Program-made: the position numbers and the translations under genes
Source of the DNA: a virus
DNA: 56,894 nt
Direction: 5' to 3' (one strand)
Virus record (IMG/VR): IMGVR_UViG_3300033144_008156
Location: 1-56,894 of that record
Part shown: one piece after another, positions 28,901 through 38,404 of the stretch
How the letters are laid out: the number at the start of each line of letters is the position of its first letter
How positions within the stretch are numbered: the stretch's first letter is position 1
Notes under the pieces: model-generated
The model's input: the letters and a program-made list of their open reading frames with translations, nothing else
Told to the model about the DNA's origin: nothing
Database searches by the model: none

Positions 28901-31900
28901 ACGGGCTTTGGGAATTTATGATATCACAACTAATTATGATGATTCTGTTACAGTAAAGATACCTGGGCTATCTGCAGATGCTTTAGAAGGTATAACTACA
29001 GGAAATAGAGAATCACAACTTTTAGTAATTGAAGAGGCCCTTAATAAATATGTATGGAATTCTACAGCTGCTTATATAGAGCAGACAAAAATATTCTTTG
29101 GAGACCTTCAATACTTTGGATCAGCAGACAATGTATTTAAAAGAGCTGCTATGTTTAATTCTACAAAAAAGATATCTGTAACAGGAAAAGACTTTGAGGC
29201 AGGAATGAATGTTCATTATCCCAGAAAGGATGGTAAAAAAACTAATAGAAGATATATTACAACAGTAATATTTGAAGATGTAGAGGTAGAATCCTCTTAT
29301 TTGGAATATTTGGAGCAGATATTTACAGACGAGCTGCTGCAAAGAGCAAATTCAGAAGGGACCAAAGTATTTACTACTGATGGGAAAACTCTTAATGGAA
29401 AAGGTAAGATAATATTAAATAGTAAACTACTTCCTTACAGAGAAATGACAGAAGCAGATGGAATGGGATACATTTCTATGGATGAGTATAGAGAACTCAG
29501 GGTGATTGCAGGAGAATGGCTACCAGAGCACGAAAAGGTCTATCAAAAAATAATGGCGGGAGAAACCTTAAAAGTAAATGATGTCTATTACTTACAGCCT
29601 CTAAAAACTCAATATACAGGGCCTTTAATAGAAAGTTCCTTAACCGGAAATTTAGCTAAAGCAGGATTAAATGTACCTACAGGTTATAAGCATGCATTAA
29701 TTCCTTTAATTCCTAGCATGTTTAAAAAAGGACATGTTATGAATAAATTAGCAGAGGAAATGCAAAAACCAGAAAATCAATGGGGAATAGCCCAGTTTAG
29801 AAGTGGAAATAAATTTGGAACTGCAGTAGATTCCAGCACAGGGGAAGCTAATTCCTTTTATAAGGAAACAGTAGTGGGCGGGAAGTCTTTATGGGAAATA
29901 AATACTAAAAATTTAACTACACAAACTATAGATTATAAATATTTTGGAGTCCAGCAAGAAATCTCTTCTAAGGTTAAAAGAGATGGGACCGTAGGTACTC
30001 AACAAAGAGTACTTATACAGTCTAATCTTTATGTAAATGGTAAAATAGCTCCCGGAGTTTCCCTGGAATTAGAGGAAGCAACAAAAAGATATGACAAAGT
30101 TCAGAGTATGATAATTGACAAAGAACTAAAGAATTTTATGGATAAAATGTCCATAACAAAAGTGCAAACTCCTTTTGGTGATGAGCTTAAAATAACTGAC
30201 GGCACTAAATTTGTAGATTTCCTAATTAGAGAGGCAGAGAGTAGGAATTCCTCTGATAATGTTCTTGATTCTATTGTTGCCCTTAATATATTTGGACTTG
30301 ATGGACAATCTCAAGGGGTAGATAAATTAGATACTATAATAGCACAGAATAAAATAGAAAATCTTTTAATGGCCCTGGTTAATAACAATATAATTAGGGA
30401 AATGAGAATAGGAGGATCGAAAGTTCAAGTAGCTTCTACAGGATTTGAATATACAGCCCGTAGTAAAAGTGGAAAATACTATGGGTCTAATGAGCTTGAA
30501 TTTTACAGCGAAAAAGATGGGACTTTTCGTGCAATGGAGATAATGATACCAGCTCCTCATAGTTTACTTAAGCATTATGGGTCAGTAGATAATCTTAATA
30601 AAGCTTTAGAAGCTGGAGAATTAGATAACATTAAGCGTTTATTAGGGTACCGTATTCCTACTCAATTAATGAGTTCTATTGATTACTTAACAATTAAGAA
30701 ATTTTTACCTACCGAAGCTGGAGATATAATAGTACTACCTACAGAAGTAGTAGCAAAATCAGGATCTGATTATGATATTGATAAGATGAGTATTTTTATG
30801 CTAGACTTCCATATTGTAAAAGGAAAAGTTGTTCCGATAACAGGAGAAGGATTAAGAGGATTGAAAAATGAAATGTTAGATCTCTCTTTGCAAATTATAG
30901 CTGATAGATATAATAGAAGTCAGCTCCTTTCTCCCATAAGTGATGCATTACTAATAGGACAATCTATTTCTCTTGTAAATGATGTTAGAGAATTAAAAGG
31001 TAAAGGAAAACAAGTTATTAGTTGGACTGAAGTAGCAGAGGGATTAACCAACATGGAAAGATATAAATATTTCATGGCTGGTAAAGGAGGAGTAGGCCAG
31101 GTAGCAGTTCACGAAGTAAATCATGTTACTACTCAAAAAGCTGGAGTATACATAAAAGACAATAAACTTACTTTATTTTTTGATCATAACGAAATTGAAA
31201 TAAATGAGGCTAAATATCCTTCTCTAGCAGGTATAACTGATGTTACAGGGAATTGGGAAATATTGGATACATTATCTGCCTTTATGAATGCCTATGTAGA
31301 TATAGCCAAAGATCCCTACATATTTGATTTAAATGCAGGAACTGAAGTAGCTAATACTATCTTTTATATGCTGAGATTAGGAGCAGATCCTCAATGGTTA
31401 GCTAGATTTGCTACCCAACCCTCTATCGAGAACTATATTACAGAAAGAGCTGTTCAAACTTCTGAGTTTAATAAAAGAACAGGGTCAGTAGAGAGTAGGT
31501 CAGATACATTTGAAAGAGTTATTGCCGAATTAAGAATTGGAAGTGGGGCTAGTCTTAGAACAGGATTTTCAGATACCATAGTATCTTCTCAAGAGAAAAT
31601 AGAAAGTATATTAGTTGCTAATACTGATACTGTAACTTCTGGACAACAAGAAAATGAAATAGAAAGGTTAGAGAGTGATATAAGAAAGAGAAAAGAAATG
31701 TATAAAACTCCTTCCTTTGAGGAATTAGGAAAAATGGTAGGAAAAACTACTTTTAGTAGTACTGCAGAGAAAGATATGCAAATTCAAGTACTAGATAATT
31801 TCTTGGAATATAAAAGACAGTCCAAATACTTGCAAAAATTAATAAGGGCCACTTCTCCTTCTACAAGAGGAGTACGAAAAAATCTAAATGAATTGTCCTA

Positions 31901-32948
31901 TTCTTTAAAAGAAAAAGAAGAGAGTTTAGAAACAGATAACTTCTTTGGTAATGTAGAGAAAATATTTGAAGAGGGCTTTAATGGGGCTTTTCAACGAGTA
32001 TTAGATACCACCTATGAAACCTATTCTCCCCTAACCATTTCTCACTTAGAACATATCAGGCCTCACCTGGATAGAATGAAAACAGATATAGGGAAAGCCT
32101 GGGTAGGAAATCCTAGCCAGCAACAAAAGGTGAGAGAAGCCATAGACAGTGAATTTCAAAGATATGTTATACTAACAGCACATCTTAATGGGAAATCATT
32201 AGGAATAAATATAGCAAATAATTATAATAGACTATTTGAAAAAGAGAATTTAAAAAATACCATAAAACAACTACAATCTCTAAGAAAGACAGGTAATTTA
32301 AAGGACAATTTAGTTATAAAAAATCTTCTTCCTATTCTTGAGAATGAAAAGCAGGATAATATAAAGATGTTCAATAGTAGGTTAAGAACGGAAGAGGAAA
32401 ATCAATATATTGAAGCTTTTGAAGAAATAGTGGAACAGGACCCTGCACTAGCAAGAGATTTGGCAATGATATCAATAATACAATCTGGTAAAGTAGCTTC
32501 TCCTATTTCTTTCACTAAAATAATTCCCAATCACTTATATAGATCGCTGACAAAAGAGGCCATTGATAGTATAGCAAAACAAGAATATATGCCTAATATG
32601 GGCCAGTTTGAAGATCAATTCTATAGAAATAATCCTCAATTAGTACCTTTAGCTACTAAAATGGGAGCAGGTTGGAAAATGTCTTATTCTCCCTACGATA
32701 TAAGAGCTAAACTACTATATTTGAGGACTATAAATTATCAATCTGAGGACCCTTCTAATATGTTCACCCTAGTTAGAAGACAAGATAGTCTAACAGAAAG
32801 TGGAGAAGTAACTTTTGGAGAAGATATAACAAGAGACATTTTAGGAGATGGAAGATGGCTTCATGATTACAGGTCAGGAGATAATCTAACTCCGACAGGA
32901 ATTACAAAAAAAGAAAAAGACGAGAATAAGAGAAAATGTCCTGAATAA
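25953..32948 (+). CDS. Virion RNA polymerase with N-terminal zincin domain, 2331 aa
   Basis: The polymerase core is recognised from two motifs in the right order. R1567-I-P-T matches the RAPT of cellular beta-prime subunits. About 36 residues later, D1606-Y-D1608-I-D1610-K-M-S corresponds to the DFDGD metal-binding loop of the second double-psi barrel. crAss-like polymerases use a DxDxD version; they are single-chain, two-barrel enzymes packaged in the virion and used for early transcription. The N-terminal region has FKRVFGDWE...NGEP, typical of polyvalent phage proteins. It also has H155-E-A-F-H159 with an ILADEFSEY helix about 40 residues on: a complete zincin motif. No other polymerase subunit gene is seen. 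The position at the end of the virion block fits packaging with the cargo proteins. Confidence 0.85.
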   Translation: MGCIRYIIPKVGPKRGQSVESQLFNNLVKMYDETTADELYGNIFTEKFKRVFGDWETHKEEWKDQLDQNGEPLTRFITPVGEENFEATINPEAYYVPKVAETPQITAAKEWLTKHLGNTPGVVAVSRIIEGQLIGRFHQGSIYLMNNAEMGVVFHEAFHAVTQMFLTSGERRSIYDEIRRRSPENEKLSEEEVEEILADEFSEYIMSGGKYIVPEAKKKQKSLFKELWDTIIGIFYNNEISIAELYEKARTGKYAKGIGLSRRAENFFNKYEMKSYGKKVSIDRTLKDGSRTPLTSTEIRMLMESMNYYFLDTLFRQGSPDALFNKTASEISDIYSSKSDGVFGRMKGQLMQDLRQKDFVKNLAKQSGETVEDLTFKLQSIYQSVGLYSGEPTQEWNRLAAAHKSYLRQYGLDLKLEYVKEDDRTKEELIQEGLAEVDAGNFFVESIYFNTKDSTPNAVKMLIAGLAKKISSQDYVVNDLGLRIAVNYDETYNTVANKLALTPARWEAFERKLNELKHDIPGMGWLAQRLRVGESSAEVSKDIFDLRIKFIQNFAKNKYSYLIGLIQRDTVDDQRNLVPGDIIFQDSNSSGTKDRIRQEWRGNLIRNFAEISGTGKIAKELTAQNWKTLLGEIKTILAKYHNEKSVRKKKELLNSAYARLGIELNPVTADLMLTDVNKGGGITSEEGTVSSAFDVLNNSILKYLEEEVDLFSPKSGVAGWISGLISMEAEHNKDRISSQHISPDGKTMYGITLNTNTSIVVSELNSIAALPTESDRLDALEEHLPHIFHSEYATHSIIKDKILEGIPITLGIFDGYKYNLPGNQGIPTKELKEPDKYSQFVNGTLKEFYSFLRTADRGIENFISFSDKSAFIKNQEEALINFKYYLLDEIITAKDLKEGGAGKYISSYRDMFKNNETGLRIFNGIIKDSRVRNDIKAYINKEDITREDIEEALFEEGSVFSTRVTDDILDYFKRRVKIEGDKLRALGIYDITTNYDDSVTVKIPGLSADALEGITTGNRESQLLVIEEALNKYVWNSTAAYIEQTKIFFGDLQYFGSADNVFKRAAMFNSTKKISVTGKDFEAGMNVHYPRKDGKKTNRRYITTVIFEDVEVESSYLEYLEQIFTDELLQRANSEGTKVFTTDGKTLNGKGKIILNSKLLPYREMTEADGMGYISMDEYRELRVIAGEWLPEHEKVYQKIMAGETLKVNDVYYLQPLKTQYTGPLIESSLTGNLAKAGLNVPTGYKHALIPLIPSMFKKGHVMNKLAEEMQKPENQWGIAQFRSGNKFGTAVDSSTGEANSFYKETVVGGKSLWEINTKNLTTQTIDYKYFGVQQEISSKVKRDGTVGTQQRVLIQSNLYVNGKIAPGVSLELEEATKRYDKVQSMIIDKELKNFMDKMSITKVQTPFGDELKITDGTKFVDFLIREAESRNSSDNVLDSIVALNIFGLDGQSQGVDKLDTIIAQNKIENLLMALVNNNIIREMRIGGSKVQVASTGFEYTARSKSGKYYGSNELEFYSEKDGTFRAMEIMIPAPHSLLKHYGSVDNLNKALEAGELDNIKRLLGYRIPTQLMSSIDYLTIKKFLPTEAGDIIVLPTEVVAKSGSDYDIDKMSIFMLDFHIVKGKVVPITGEGLRGLKNEMLDLSLQIIADRYNRSQLLSPISDALLIGQSISLVNDVRELKGKGKQVISWTEVAEGLTNMERYKYFMAGKGGVGQVAVHEVNHVTTQKAGVYIKDNKLTLFFDHNEIEINEAKYPSLAGITDVTGNWEILDTLSAFMNAYVDIAKDPYIFDLNAGTEVANTIFYMLRLGADPQWLARFATQPSIENYITERAVQTSEFNKRTGSVESRSDTFERVIAELRIGSGASLRTGFSDTIVSSQEKIESILVANTDTVTSGQQENEIERLESDIRKRKEMYKTPSFEELGKMVGKTTFSSTAEKDMQIQVLDNFLEYKRQSKYLQKLIRATSPSTRGVRKNLNELSYSLKEKEESLETDNFFGNVEKIFEEGFNGAFQRVLDTTYETYSPLTISHLEHIRPHLDRMKTDIGKAWVGNPSQQQKVREAIDSEFQRYVILTAHLNGKSLGINIANNYNRLFEKENLKNTIKQLQSLRKTGNLKDNLVIKNLLPILENEKQDNIKMFNSRLRTEEENQYIEAFEEIVEQDPALARDLAMISIIQSGKVASPISFTKIIPNHLYRSLTKEAIDSIAKQEYMPNMGQFEDQFYRNNPQLVPLATKMGAGWKMSYSPYDIRAKLLYLRTINYQSEDPSNMFTLVRRQDSLTESGEVTFGEDITRDILGDGRWLHDYRSGDNLTPTGITKKEKDENKRKCPE

Positions 32949-32959
32949 ACTAAGATAAT

Positions 32960-35900
32960 ATGGCAATTTGTCCCAATAAAAATTTAAAAGAGTGGAAGAT
33001 CCTTGTTAAGAATCACGGAAGTGATCAAGCATTAGAGATCTGGATGAAGCTTAATAAAGATAAAAAAGAGAGTGAACCTGAGATATTTCCAGAAATACCT
33101 TTAGCAGAAAGAGATTCCTTTGTAGAAAATAAAGGAAGTACTCAAGAAGAGGTACTCAATAAACTAAACGAGACTAAAAAGGAAATATTAGAAGAAAAAG
33201 AACTAAAATGGGAAGTTCCTAAGAAAGGACATTCTCTTAGTAAAGTAAGAAAAGGATCAAAACTTGAAGTAGAAAGATATATAAGAGTAGTGCCTGAAAC
33301 AGGAGAACGGAAAATAGTAACAGGGAGAGTTACTGATGTTCAAGATATATTATTTAGAAATAACAGGAGTAGACAAGAAGCAGATGAGATTAATAATAGG
33401 CCTAAAAATAAGATACTTGCCAGAAGAGGAACAGACCTGCATGCAGTGTCTCAGGATATAACAGAATCTCTAAAGAAAAAGGAGAAGCCTGTCAAACCTG
33501 ATTGGCTAACCAATAGGGCATTTGAAACTCTAGAATATGGAGTTACAAAGGTAGCGAGAGATATAAAAGCTGTTCAAAATACCATAGATAGAGATGGTAA
33601 TACTACTGTATTAACCGAAGTTTCTGTGTATGATCCTTATAAAGACAAGGCAGGATCCATAGATGTAGTTGCTATTTTTAGTGATGGAAGTGTAGCTATC
33701 TATGATTATAAATTTGTAAATTTTTATCAAGCAAATGGAAAGGTAATAGACTATGAAGATAAGTTGGACATGAAAGAAGAGTCCTGGGATATGCAGATAG
33801 GGGAATATAAAAGGATCTTAAGAGATGTATATGGAGTAGATTTAGTAAGAAGATCTAGAGTAATTCCTGCTAATGTACAATATAAATATGAACAGAGGGG
33901 AACAGGAGTTGAAATGACAGATACAGTTCATAAATTAGAAATGGGAAATGAGGAGTATACTGCCCCTGTTCCTTTAGCTGATGAACTCTCAGATGATAGA
34001 AAGCTTAATCGACTTTTAGAAAAGCTTTTTGTTCTTTCCAAAAATTTAAAAACTGCCACTAAAGGATCTAGAAATAGAATGGCAGCAATAGCCAGTAAAA
34101 GAAGGGTACAAGAAGCTATTAAAGCAATACAGCTAAAAAAAGATTTTACCTTTCTAGTTAATGAAATAAATGCAATAAATACTGAAATACAAACAGGAGT
34201 ATCTATAAATGATATGAATGATCCTCTTTATTTAAGTGCTCCTCAATTAAAATTCTACAAAGATTCTTTATCAGTATACAAAACTCTTTCTGAAACTTCT
34301 AAAAATGCTATATTAAATAACAAAGAATTAACAGATAAAGAAAAAGAAGAATTAATTAATGCTGCAAATAATGCGGCAGGAGTAGCTACTCTGGCCATTG
34401 AGCTTTTATACGACAAGCAAAAAGAAAGAGTATCTGCGGAGGCAGAGAAAAAAGGCATCAAAAATATATTTTCCCTACAAAAAGAAACCAGTGGAGGATT
34501 TTTAGTTACTGGAAATAAAGGAAAATATTTTAGTGACTGGACTCATCCTATATTTAGATTGGCTAAGAAAGAAATTGATACTGAGGTAATTGATTTTACT
34601 CGGCATAAAGTTCAAGAAGTAGAGGAGAATTTAGGGAGGCTGACTAATAATTTAATGAAATGGGGAAAAGCAAATGGATATAAAGGATTAGATGTATACA
34701 ATCCATTAATAAATCCTAAAACTAGTAATCTAGTAACAGAATTTACACCTGAACTTTGGGAGAAAAGAAACGAAGCCATAGAGCAGAAAGACATTACCTG
34801 GTTAAAAAATAACTTCCATCAATCTAAAGAAAATAAAGAAGAATACGATAAGGCTAAAAAAAATCAAGTAAGATGGATAAATCAAGCTCATAGGAATAAA
34901 AGTGAAGATTGGAGAAAAAAAGCTCTTAAATGGTGGGAAATAAAAAATAACCCTGAGCACGAAGAAGCGTGGTATAATCCATATACAAGATTGACACTTA
35001 CAAATCCTGATAAGTGGAGATCTTCTGAATATAATTTCATAGTAAAAAATAAACCATTAAAAGAGTACTATGATTATTATTCTACTTTAATGAAAGAACT
35101 TAGTGCCATTTTTCCTGATAAAAACTTAAAAAAGAATTTTGTACCCTGGATTCATAAAAATATGGTTGATACTCTTGCAGAAAATGGAATGAATGCAGGC
35201 CTATTTAAAGGAGGGGCAATTGGAGCTACTATAGGGACACTTGCTCTCCCAGGGGCCGGAACATTATTAGGAGGAGCAATAGGGTCATTTTTAGGCAGTA
35301 AAGGAAATGTAGAAAGTTTTTTACAATCACTAGAAGTAAGAGAGGATGACATGACTTTTGGGATGACTAATACTCTTACTGGAGAAAAAGAACCTAGTAT
35401 TCCTATCTTATACACAAACCCATTAACTGATAAAACAGGAGCAGTAAATAAAAATTTAAAGTCTAAAGATCTCTCTAAAAGCCTCGCAGTATTCGCTAAT
35501 ATGGCGTATAACTACCAAGGAGTATCTAAAATAGAAGATATAATGCTGACTTTAAAAGAGGTACTTTCTAAGCAAGATCAGATCCTAGTAAACGACTATG
35601 GTAAAGTAATAGAGTTTGAGGGTCAAATTAAGAGAGGGAAACCGAAAGTAGATAAAACACTGGAAAGTTTTGACATGTACTTAAAAGATTACATCTATGG
35701 GGTTAATATACAGAGTAATGATTTTGTGCGTAAAATAGGAAGTAAAAATTATAGCGGAACTAAGATAGTAAAAGAAACCATGAGATTCTTTGGGCTAAAA
35801 ACTTTAGGATTAAGTATAGCATCAGGATTTGGGGCTTTTGTAGGAGCAACTGCAAATATGTACATGGCAGCAGAAAAGAAATTTTGGTTTGATAGAAAAC

Positions 35901-37189
35901 AAATTAATGCTGCTAAGAGAGCTTTTCTTCACGGAGATGGTAAAGCTCACGCCTTTTTTGAGCTTTTAGAGTCTACTCATGAGGATGTTAGAGCACGAAA
36001 AGCAGATTATCTTTCTGTAAGTAGAATGTCAAAAACATTTAGTAATCATCACGCTTACATACTTCTAACAAAAGCGGATAGAAACATAGATGCAAATGTG
36101 ACTGTAGGAATGATGATGAATTATGGATTAGATCCTAATTATCAAGGAAAACCCAGAATAAGAAGACTAAAATTAATACATAAAAAAAATAAAAAAGCAA
36201 AGTCTTTATGGGAAATGGGGAAAATGGATAAAAATAAAAATGCAGTAATGCCTAAAGAAATTACTACAGAATTATTAGATCAATTTAGAAGAGAAGTAAT
36301 GTATGCTGCCTCCACAATTAAAGGGCAATATTCTACAGAAGATAAAATGCTAGCCAATTTAACTCTTGAAGGGCAAGCTATTATGCAATTTAAAAACTGG
36401 ATGCCCAGGCTTATATCAGAAAGATTTAGGACAGCAAGATATTTAGAAGATTTTGAAGCAATAGAATTAGGTAGATTCAGAGTAATAATGGGAGAACTCC
36501 TTAAAAAAGGAACTTTACCTGCCCTAAAAGCCTTTATGGGTATGTTTTCAGAAATAGCAAGTATGGGACTATTTAAGCATACTTTATCTGGAGAAGCCAG
36601 TAAAAGATATTTTGAAGAATTTCTTGCTAATAATCCTGACATACAACAACAAATAAGTAGAAAAGAACTAGACTATAATGAATTTTTCGAGCAATATAAA
36701 GAACAAAGAGTAGGGCAGATGAGAGCATTTGCAATGGAATTAAGAATGTACTTAATGATAGTTTCTGCAATGGCTATTGCAGGAGGAGATTGGGATGATG
36801 ATGGAAAAGCTCTTTACAAAGATATACCAGGAGGAGAACAGGCTTTAAAACTTATGAAAAAAGCATCCATGGAATTAGGGTTTCTATTCAGACCTTCAGA
36901 AGCAAAATATCTGATATCTAACCCTATCCCTGTTATAAAAATATTATTTGAGTTAGAAAACCTAATAGAAAATAGTTTAGATGAAACCAGGGACTGGATA
37001 ATGCAAGATGATTATAAAGGATTTATTTTCATGGAAAAAGATTCCTATGATAGAAGCCCTCCTTTTAAATACACTTCTAAATTTATACCAGTATGGAAAC
37101 CTGCTGCAGAGTTCTTTGATTTCTTTGAACCTTCTGGGGAAGTAAAAGGAAAAACAAAACTAGAAGCAGTATTCGGAAAAGAACAATAA
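32960..37189 (+). CDS. Ejected virion protein with PD-(D/E)XK nuclease domain and glycine-zipper segments, 1409 aa
   Basis: Residues about 155-290 form a PD-(D/E)XK nuclease of the RecB/Cas4 type: H161 (GTDLHAVSQ), E220, D235 (SIDVV), D249-Y-K251 and a QIGEY motif with Q279/Y283. The order and spacing of motifs are complete, so activity is plausible. Residues about 747-782 (GGAIGATIGTLALPGAG and onwards) and 948-972 (SIASGFGAFVGAT) are glycine-zipper hydrophobic stretches of the kind found in membrane-inserting ejection proteins. The C-terminal third is helical and basic. It is the last gene of the left arm and is followed by a terminator. I infer a protein delivered with the genome; the nuclease could attack host DNA or process phage DNA on entry. 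Confidence 0.7.
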   Translation: MAICPNKNLKEWKILVKNHGSDQALEIWMKLNKDKKESEPEIFPEIPLAERDSFVENKGSTQEEVLNKLNETKKEILEEKELKWEVPKKGHSLSKVRKGSKLEVERYIRVVPETGERKIVTGRVTDVQDILFRNNRSRQEADEINNRPKNKILARRGTDLHAVSQDITESLKKKEKPVKPDWLTNRAFETLEYGVTKVARDIKAVQNTIDRDGNTTVLTEVSVYDPYKDKAGSIDVVAIFSDGSVAIYDYKFVNFYQANGKVIDYEDKLDMKEESWDMQIGEYKRILRDVYGVDLVRRSRVIPANVQYKYEQRGTGVEMTDTVHKLEMGNEEYTAPVPLADELSDDRKLNRLLEKLFVLSKNLKTATKGSRNRMAAIASKRRVQEAIKAIQLKKDFTFLVNEINAINTEIQTGVSINDMNDPLYLSAPQLKFYKDSLSVYKTLSETSKNAILNNKELTDKEKEELINAANNAAGVATLAIELLYDKQKERVSAEAEKKGIKNIFSLQKETSGGFLVTGNKGKYFSDWTHPIFRLAKKEIDTEVIDFTRHKVQEVEENLGRLTNNLMKWGKANGYKGLDVYNPLINPKTSNLVTEFTPELWEKRNEAIEQKDITWLKNNFHQSKENKEEYDKAKKNQVRWINQAHRNKSEDWRKKALKWWEIKNNPEHEEAWYNPYTRLTLTNPDKWRSSEYNFIVKNKPLKEYYDYYSTLMKELSAIFPDKNLKKNFVPWIHKNMVDTLAENGMNAGLFKGGAIGATIGTLALPGAGTLLGGAIGSFLGSKGNVESFLQSLEVREDDMTFGMTNTLTGEKEPSIPILYTNPLTDKTGAVNKNLKSKDLSKSLAVFANMAYNYQGVSKIEDIMLTLKEVLSKQDQILVNDYGKVIEFEGQIKRGKPKVDKTLESFDMYLKDYIYGVNIQSNDFVRKIGSKNYSGTKIVKETMRFFGLKTLGLSIASGFGAFVGATANMYMAAEKKFWFDRKQINAAKRAFLHGDGKAHAFFELLESTHEDVRARKADYLSVSRMSKTFSNHHAYILLTKADRNIDANVTVGMMMNYGLDPNYQGKPRIRRLKLIHKKNKKAKSLWEMGKMDKNKNAVMPKEITTELLDQFRREVMYAASTIKGQYSTEDKMLANLTLEGQAIMQFKNWMPRLISERFRTARYLEDFEAIELGRFRVIMGELLKKGTLPALKAFMGMFSEIASMGLFKHTLSGEASKRYFEEFLANNPDIQQQISRKELDYNEFFEQYKEQRVGQMRAFAMELRMYLMIVSAMAIAGGDWDDDGKALYKDIPGGEQALKLMKKASMELGFLFRPSEAKYLISNPIPVIKILFELENLIENSLDETRDWIMQDDYKGFIFMEKDSYDRSPPFKYTSKFIPVWKPAAEFFDFFEPSGEVKGKTKLEAVFGKEQ

Positions 37190-37208
37190 ATTGATAAAAA
37201 TCTACGGC

Positions 37209-37240
37209 AAAAGGGGGGACTACAAATAGTCCACCCTTTT
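37209..37240. terminator. Bidirectional intrinsic terminator between the convergent arms
   Basis: A 13-position stem with one mismatch (37209-37221 with 37228-37240, loop acaaat) has an A4 start and a T4 end. It can act in both directions: for the + strand virion genes and for the - strand uracil-DNA glycosylase gene, whose stop overlaps the T-run. Confidence 0.85.
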
Positions 37241-37946
37241 ACCACTTTATTTCATACATAGATTCATCCTTTGCTATCCCTACTTCTTTTAACACTAAAT
37301 TACATTTGCTAAAATGCTTATTGCCAAAAAATCCCCGACCTGCGGAAAGGGGGGAGGGGTGAGGGGAAACCAGAATAAAATTTGTCTCTCTGCTGATACA
37401 CTCTAAGTAACCCTTAGCATGACTGCCCCACAAAAGGTAAACTATAGCTGGAATTTCATCAGATATCCTTTTTAGGACTTCTTTAGTAAATCCATCCCAT
37501 AATTTAGAATGACTACCTGGATTACTCTTTTCTACAGTTAATGCAGTATTAAGTAATAACACTCCTTGCTGGGCCCATCTGTCTAAATTAGGACTCTGGT
37601 CCAATTTAAGGCCATCATAGACATCATTCTCTACTTCCTTGAAGATATTCCTCAAAGACGGAGAAAAGGTCGTAGAATCGCTCCTATTGCTAAATGCAAG
37701 GCCTGTAGCACTTCCATCATGGTAAGGATCCTGTCCCAGAATAACAACTTTTAGTTCTTCTAAAGGACATAACTCAAATGCTCTAAATATATCTTCCTTG
37801 TCTGGATAATACTTCTTCTTACTACCAATAAGGGCTCTCCCTATATCCTTAAAGCGATCAGAGATAAGAATATCTTCTAACAAAGTATACCATCCATTAC
37901 CGAATTTTCTTTTTAAATTTTCATTAGTACTTATTTTCATCTGCAT
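37239..37946 (-). CDS. ung: Uracil-DNA glycosylase, family 1
   Basis: All signature motifs of family 1 UDG are present in order: the water-activating loop GQDPYH at 71-76 (D73, Y75, H76), the uracil-binding LLLN at 130-133 (N133), and the DNA-intercalation loop HPSPLSA at 196-202 (catalytic H196). Its 235 residues are normal for the family. It removes uracil from DNA by cleaving the N-glycosidic bond. crAss-like phages commonly encode it beside the replication genes, where it protects AT-rich genomes against deaminated cytosine or dUTP misincorporation. It overlaps the upstream 85-aa gene by 23 bp, and its stop lies within the terminator at the arm junction. ATG at 37946 is used; a second ATG two codons later is possible. 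Confidence 0.95.
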   Translation of the reverse strand: MQMKISTNENLKRKFGNGWYTLLEDILISDRFKDIGRALIGSKKKYYPDKEDIFRAFELCPLEELKVVILGQDPYHDGSATGLAFSNRSDSTTFSPSLRNIFKEVENDVYDGLKLDQSPNLDRWAQQGVLLLNTALTVEKSNPGSHSKLWDGFTKEVLKRISDEIPAIVYLLWGSHAKGYLECISRETNFILVSPHPSPLSAGRGFFGNKHFSKCNLVLKEVGIAKDESMYEIKW

Positions 37947-38181
37947 TTATTGCCTTTATAACATCAGGGGCATCATCAACAGTGCAGTTTCTTACAGTGT
38001 TTAAGATATTATTAATCTTAGTTCTACAAAAAATAGCACAGTTTTTAGCTTGTACTTTCTGTACCCTAGAGCACATAGTTGCATTAAATGCCCCAGAACT
38101 AGGTTCATTACTAATATCATCTATTGCACCCTCATATGATTCCTGCAATAATGATAGAAATTGTTCTTCAAGTGTCTTCAT
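37924..38181 (-). CDS. Small hypothetical protein, 85 aa
   Basis: I do not recognise this protein. It is predicted helical, with four cysteines in the second half (CSRVQKVQAKNCAIFC and a later RNC). The spacing of these does not match a standard zinc ribbon. Its end overlaps the start of the uracil-DNA glycosylase gene by 23 bp, and its start overlaps the stop of the 63-aa gene by 4 bp (ATGA-type junction). The three genes therefore form a tightly coupled unit. A role in the same pathway as UDG, such as DNA repair or an accessory factor, is possible but not shown. Confidence 0.6.
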   Translation of the reverse strand: MKTLEEQFLSLLQESYEGAIDDISNEPSSGAFNATMCSRVQKVQAKNCAIFCRTKINNILNTVRNCTVDDAPDVIKAINADENKY

Positions 38182-38369
38182 TGTGAATTATATAAATTTA
38201 AGGGTAATGCCTGTGTATTTATTCCTATAATTTTACATACAGGCTTATATCCTTCTATTAAAAATTGATTCCACTTCCTTCCTCCTCCACTTTGGGGAGT
38301 ACTAGAAGTTAAAGCCACCTCTCCTGTGTCTTGATTATACATTAAAATTTTGCCTGACTTTCCAAACAT
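38178..38369 (-). CDS. Small hypothetical protein, 63 aa
   Basis: This short beta-rich protein starts MFGKSGKILMYNQDTGEVAL and contains a glycine-rich turn (SGGGRKW). No family is recognised. It is the first gene of a three-gene set (63 aa, 85 aa, UDG) with overlapping starts and stops. Its start lies 243 bp downstream of the previous - strand gene, after the structured-RNA region, so its transcription may depend on read-through of that region. AT-rich upstream sequence (tataataaat before ATG) has no Shine-Dalgarno site. Reality is supported by the overlap with the next gene and consistent strand; it may be an inner component of the operon with an accessory role. Confidence 0.55.
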   Translation of the reverse strand: MFGKSGKILMYNQDTGEVALTSSTPQSGGGRKWNQFLIEGYKPVCKIIGINTQALPLNLYNSQ

Positions 38370-38404
38370 ATTTATTATATTTGTTAGTTTATCCCTTATT
38401 TGGT

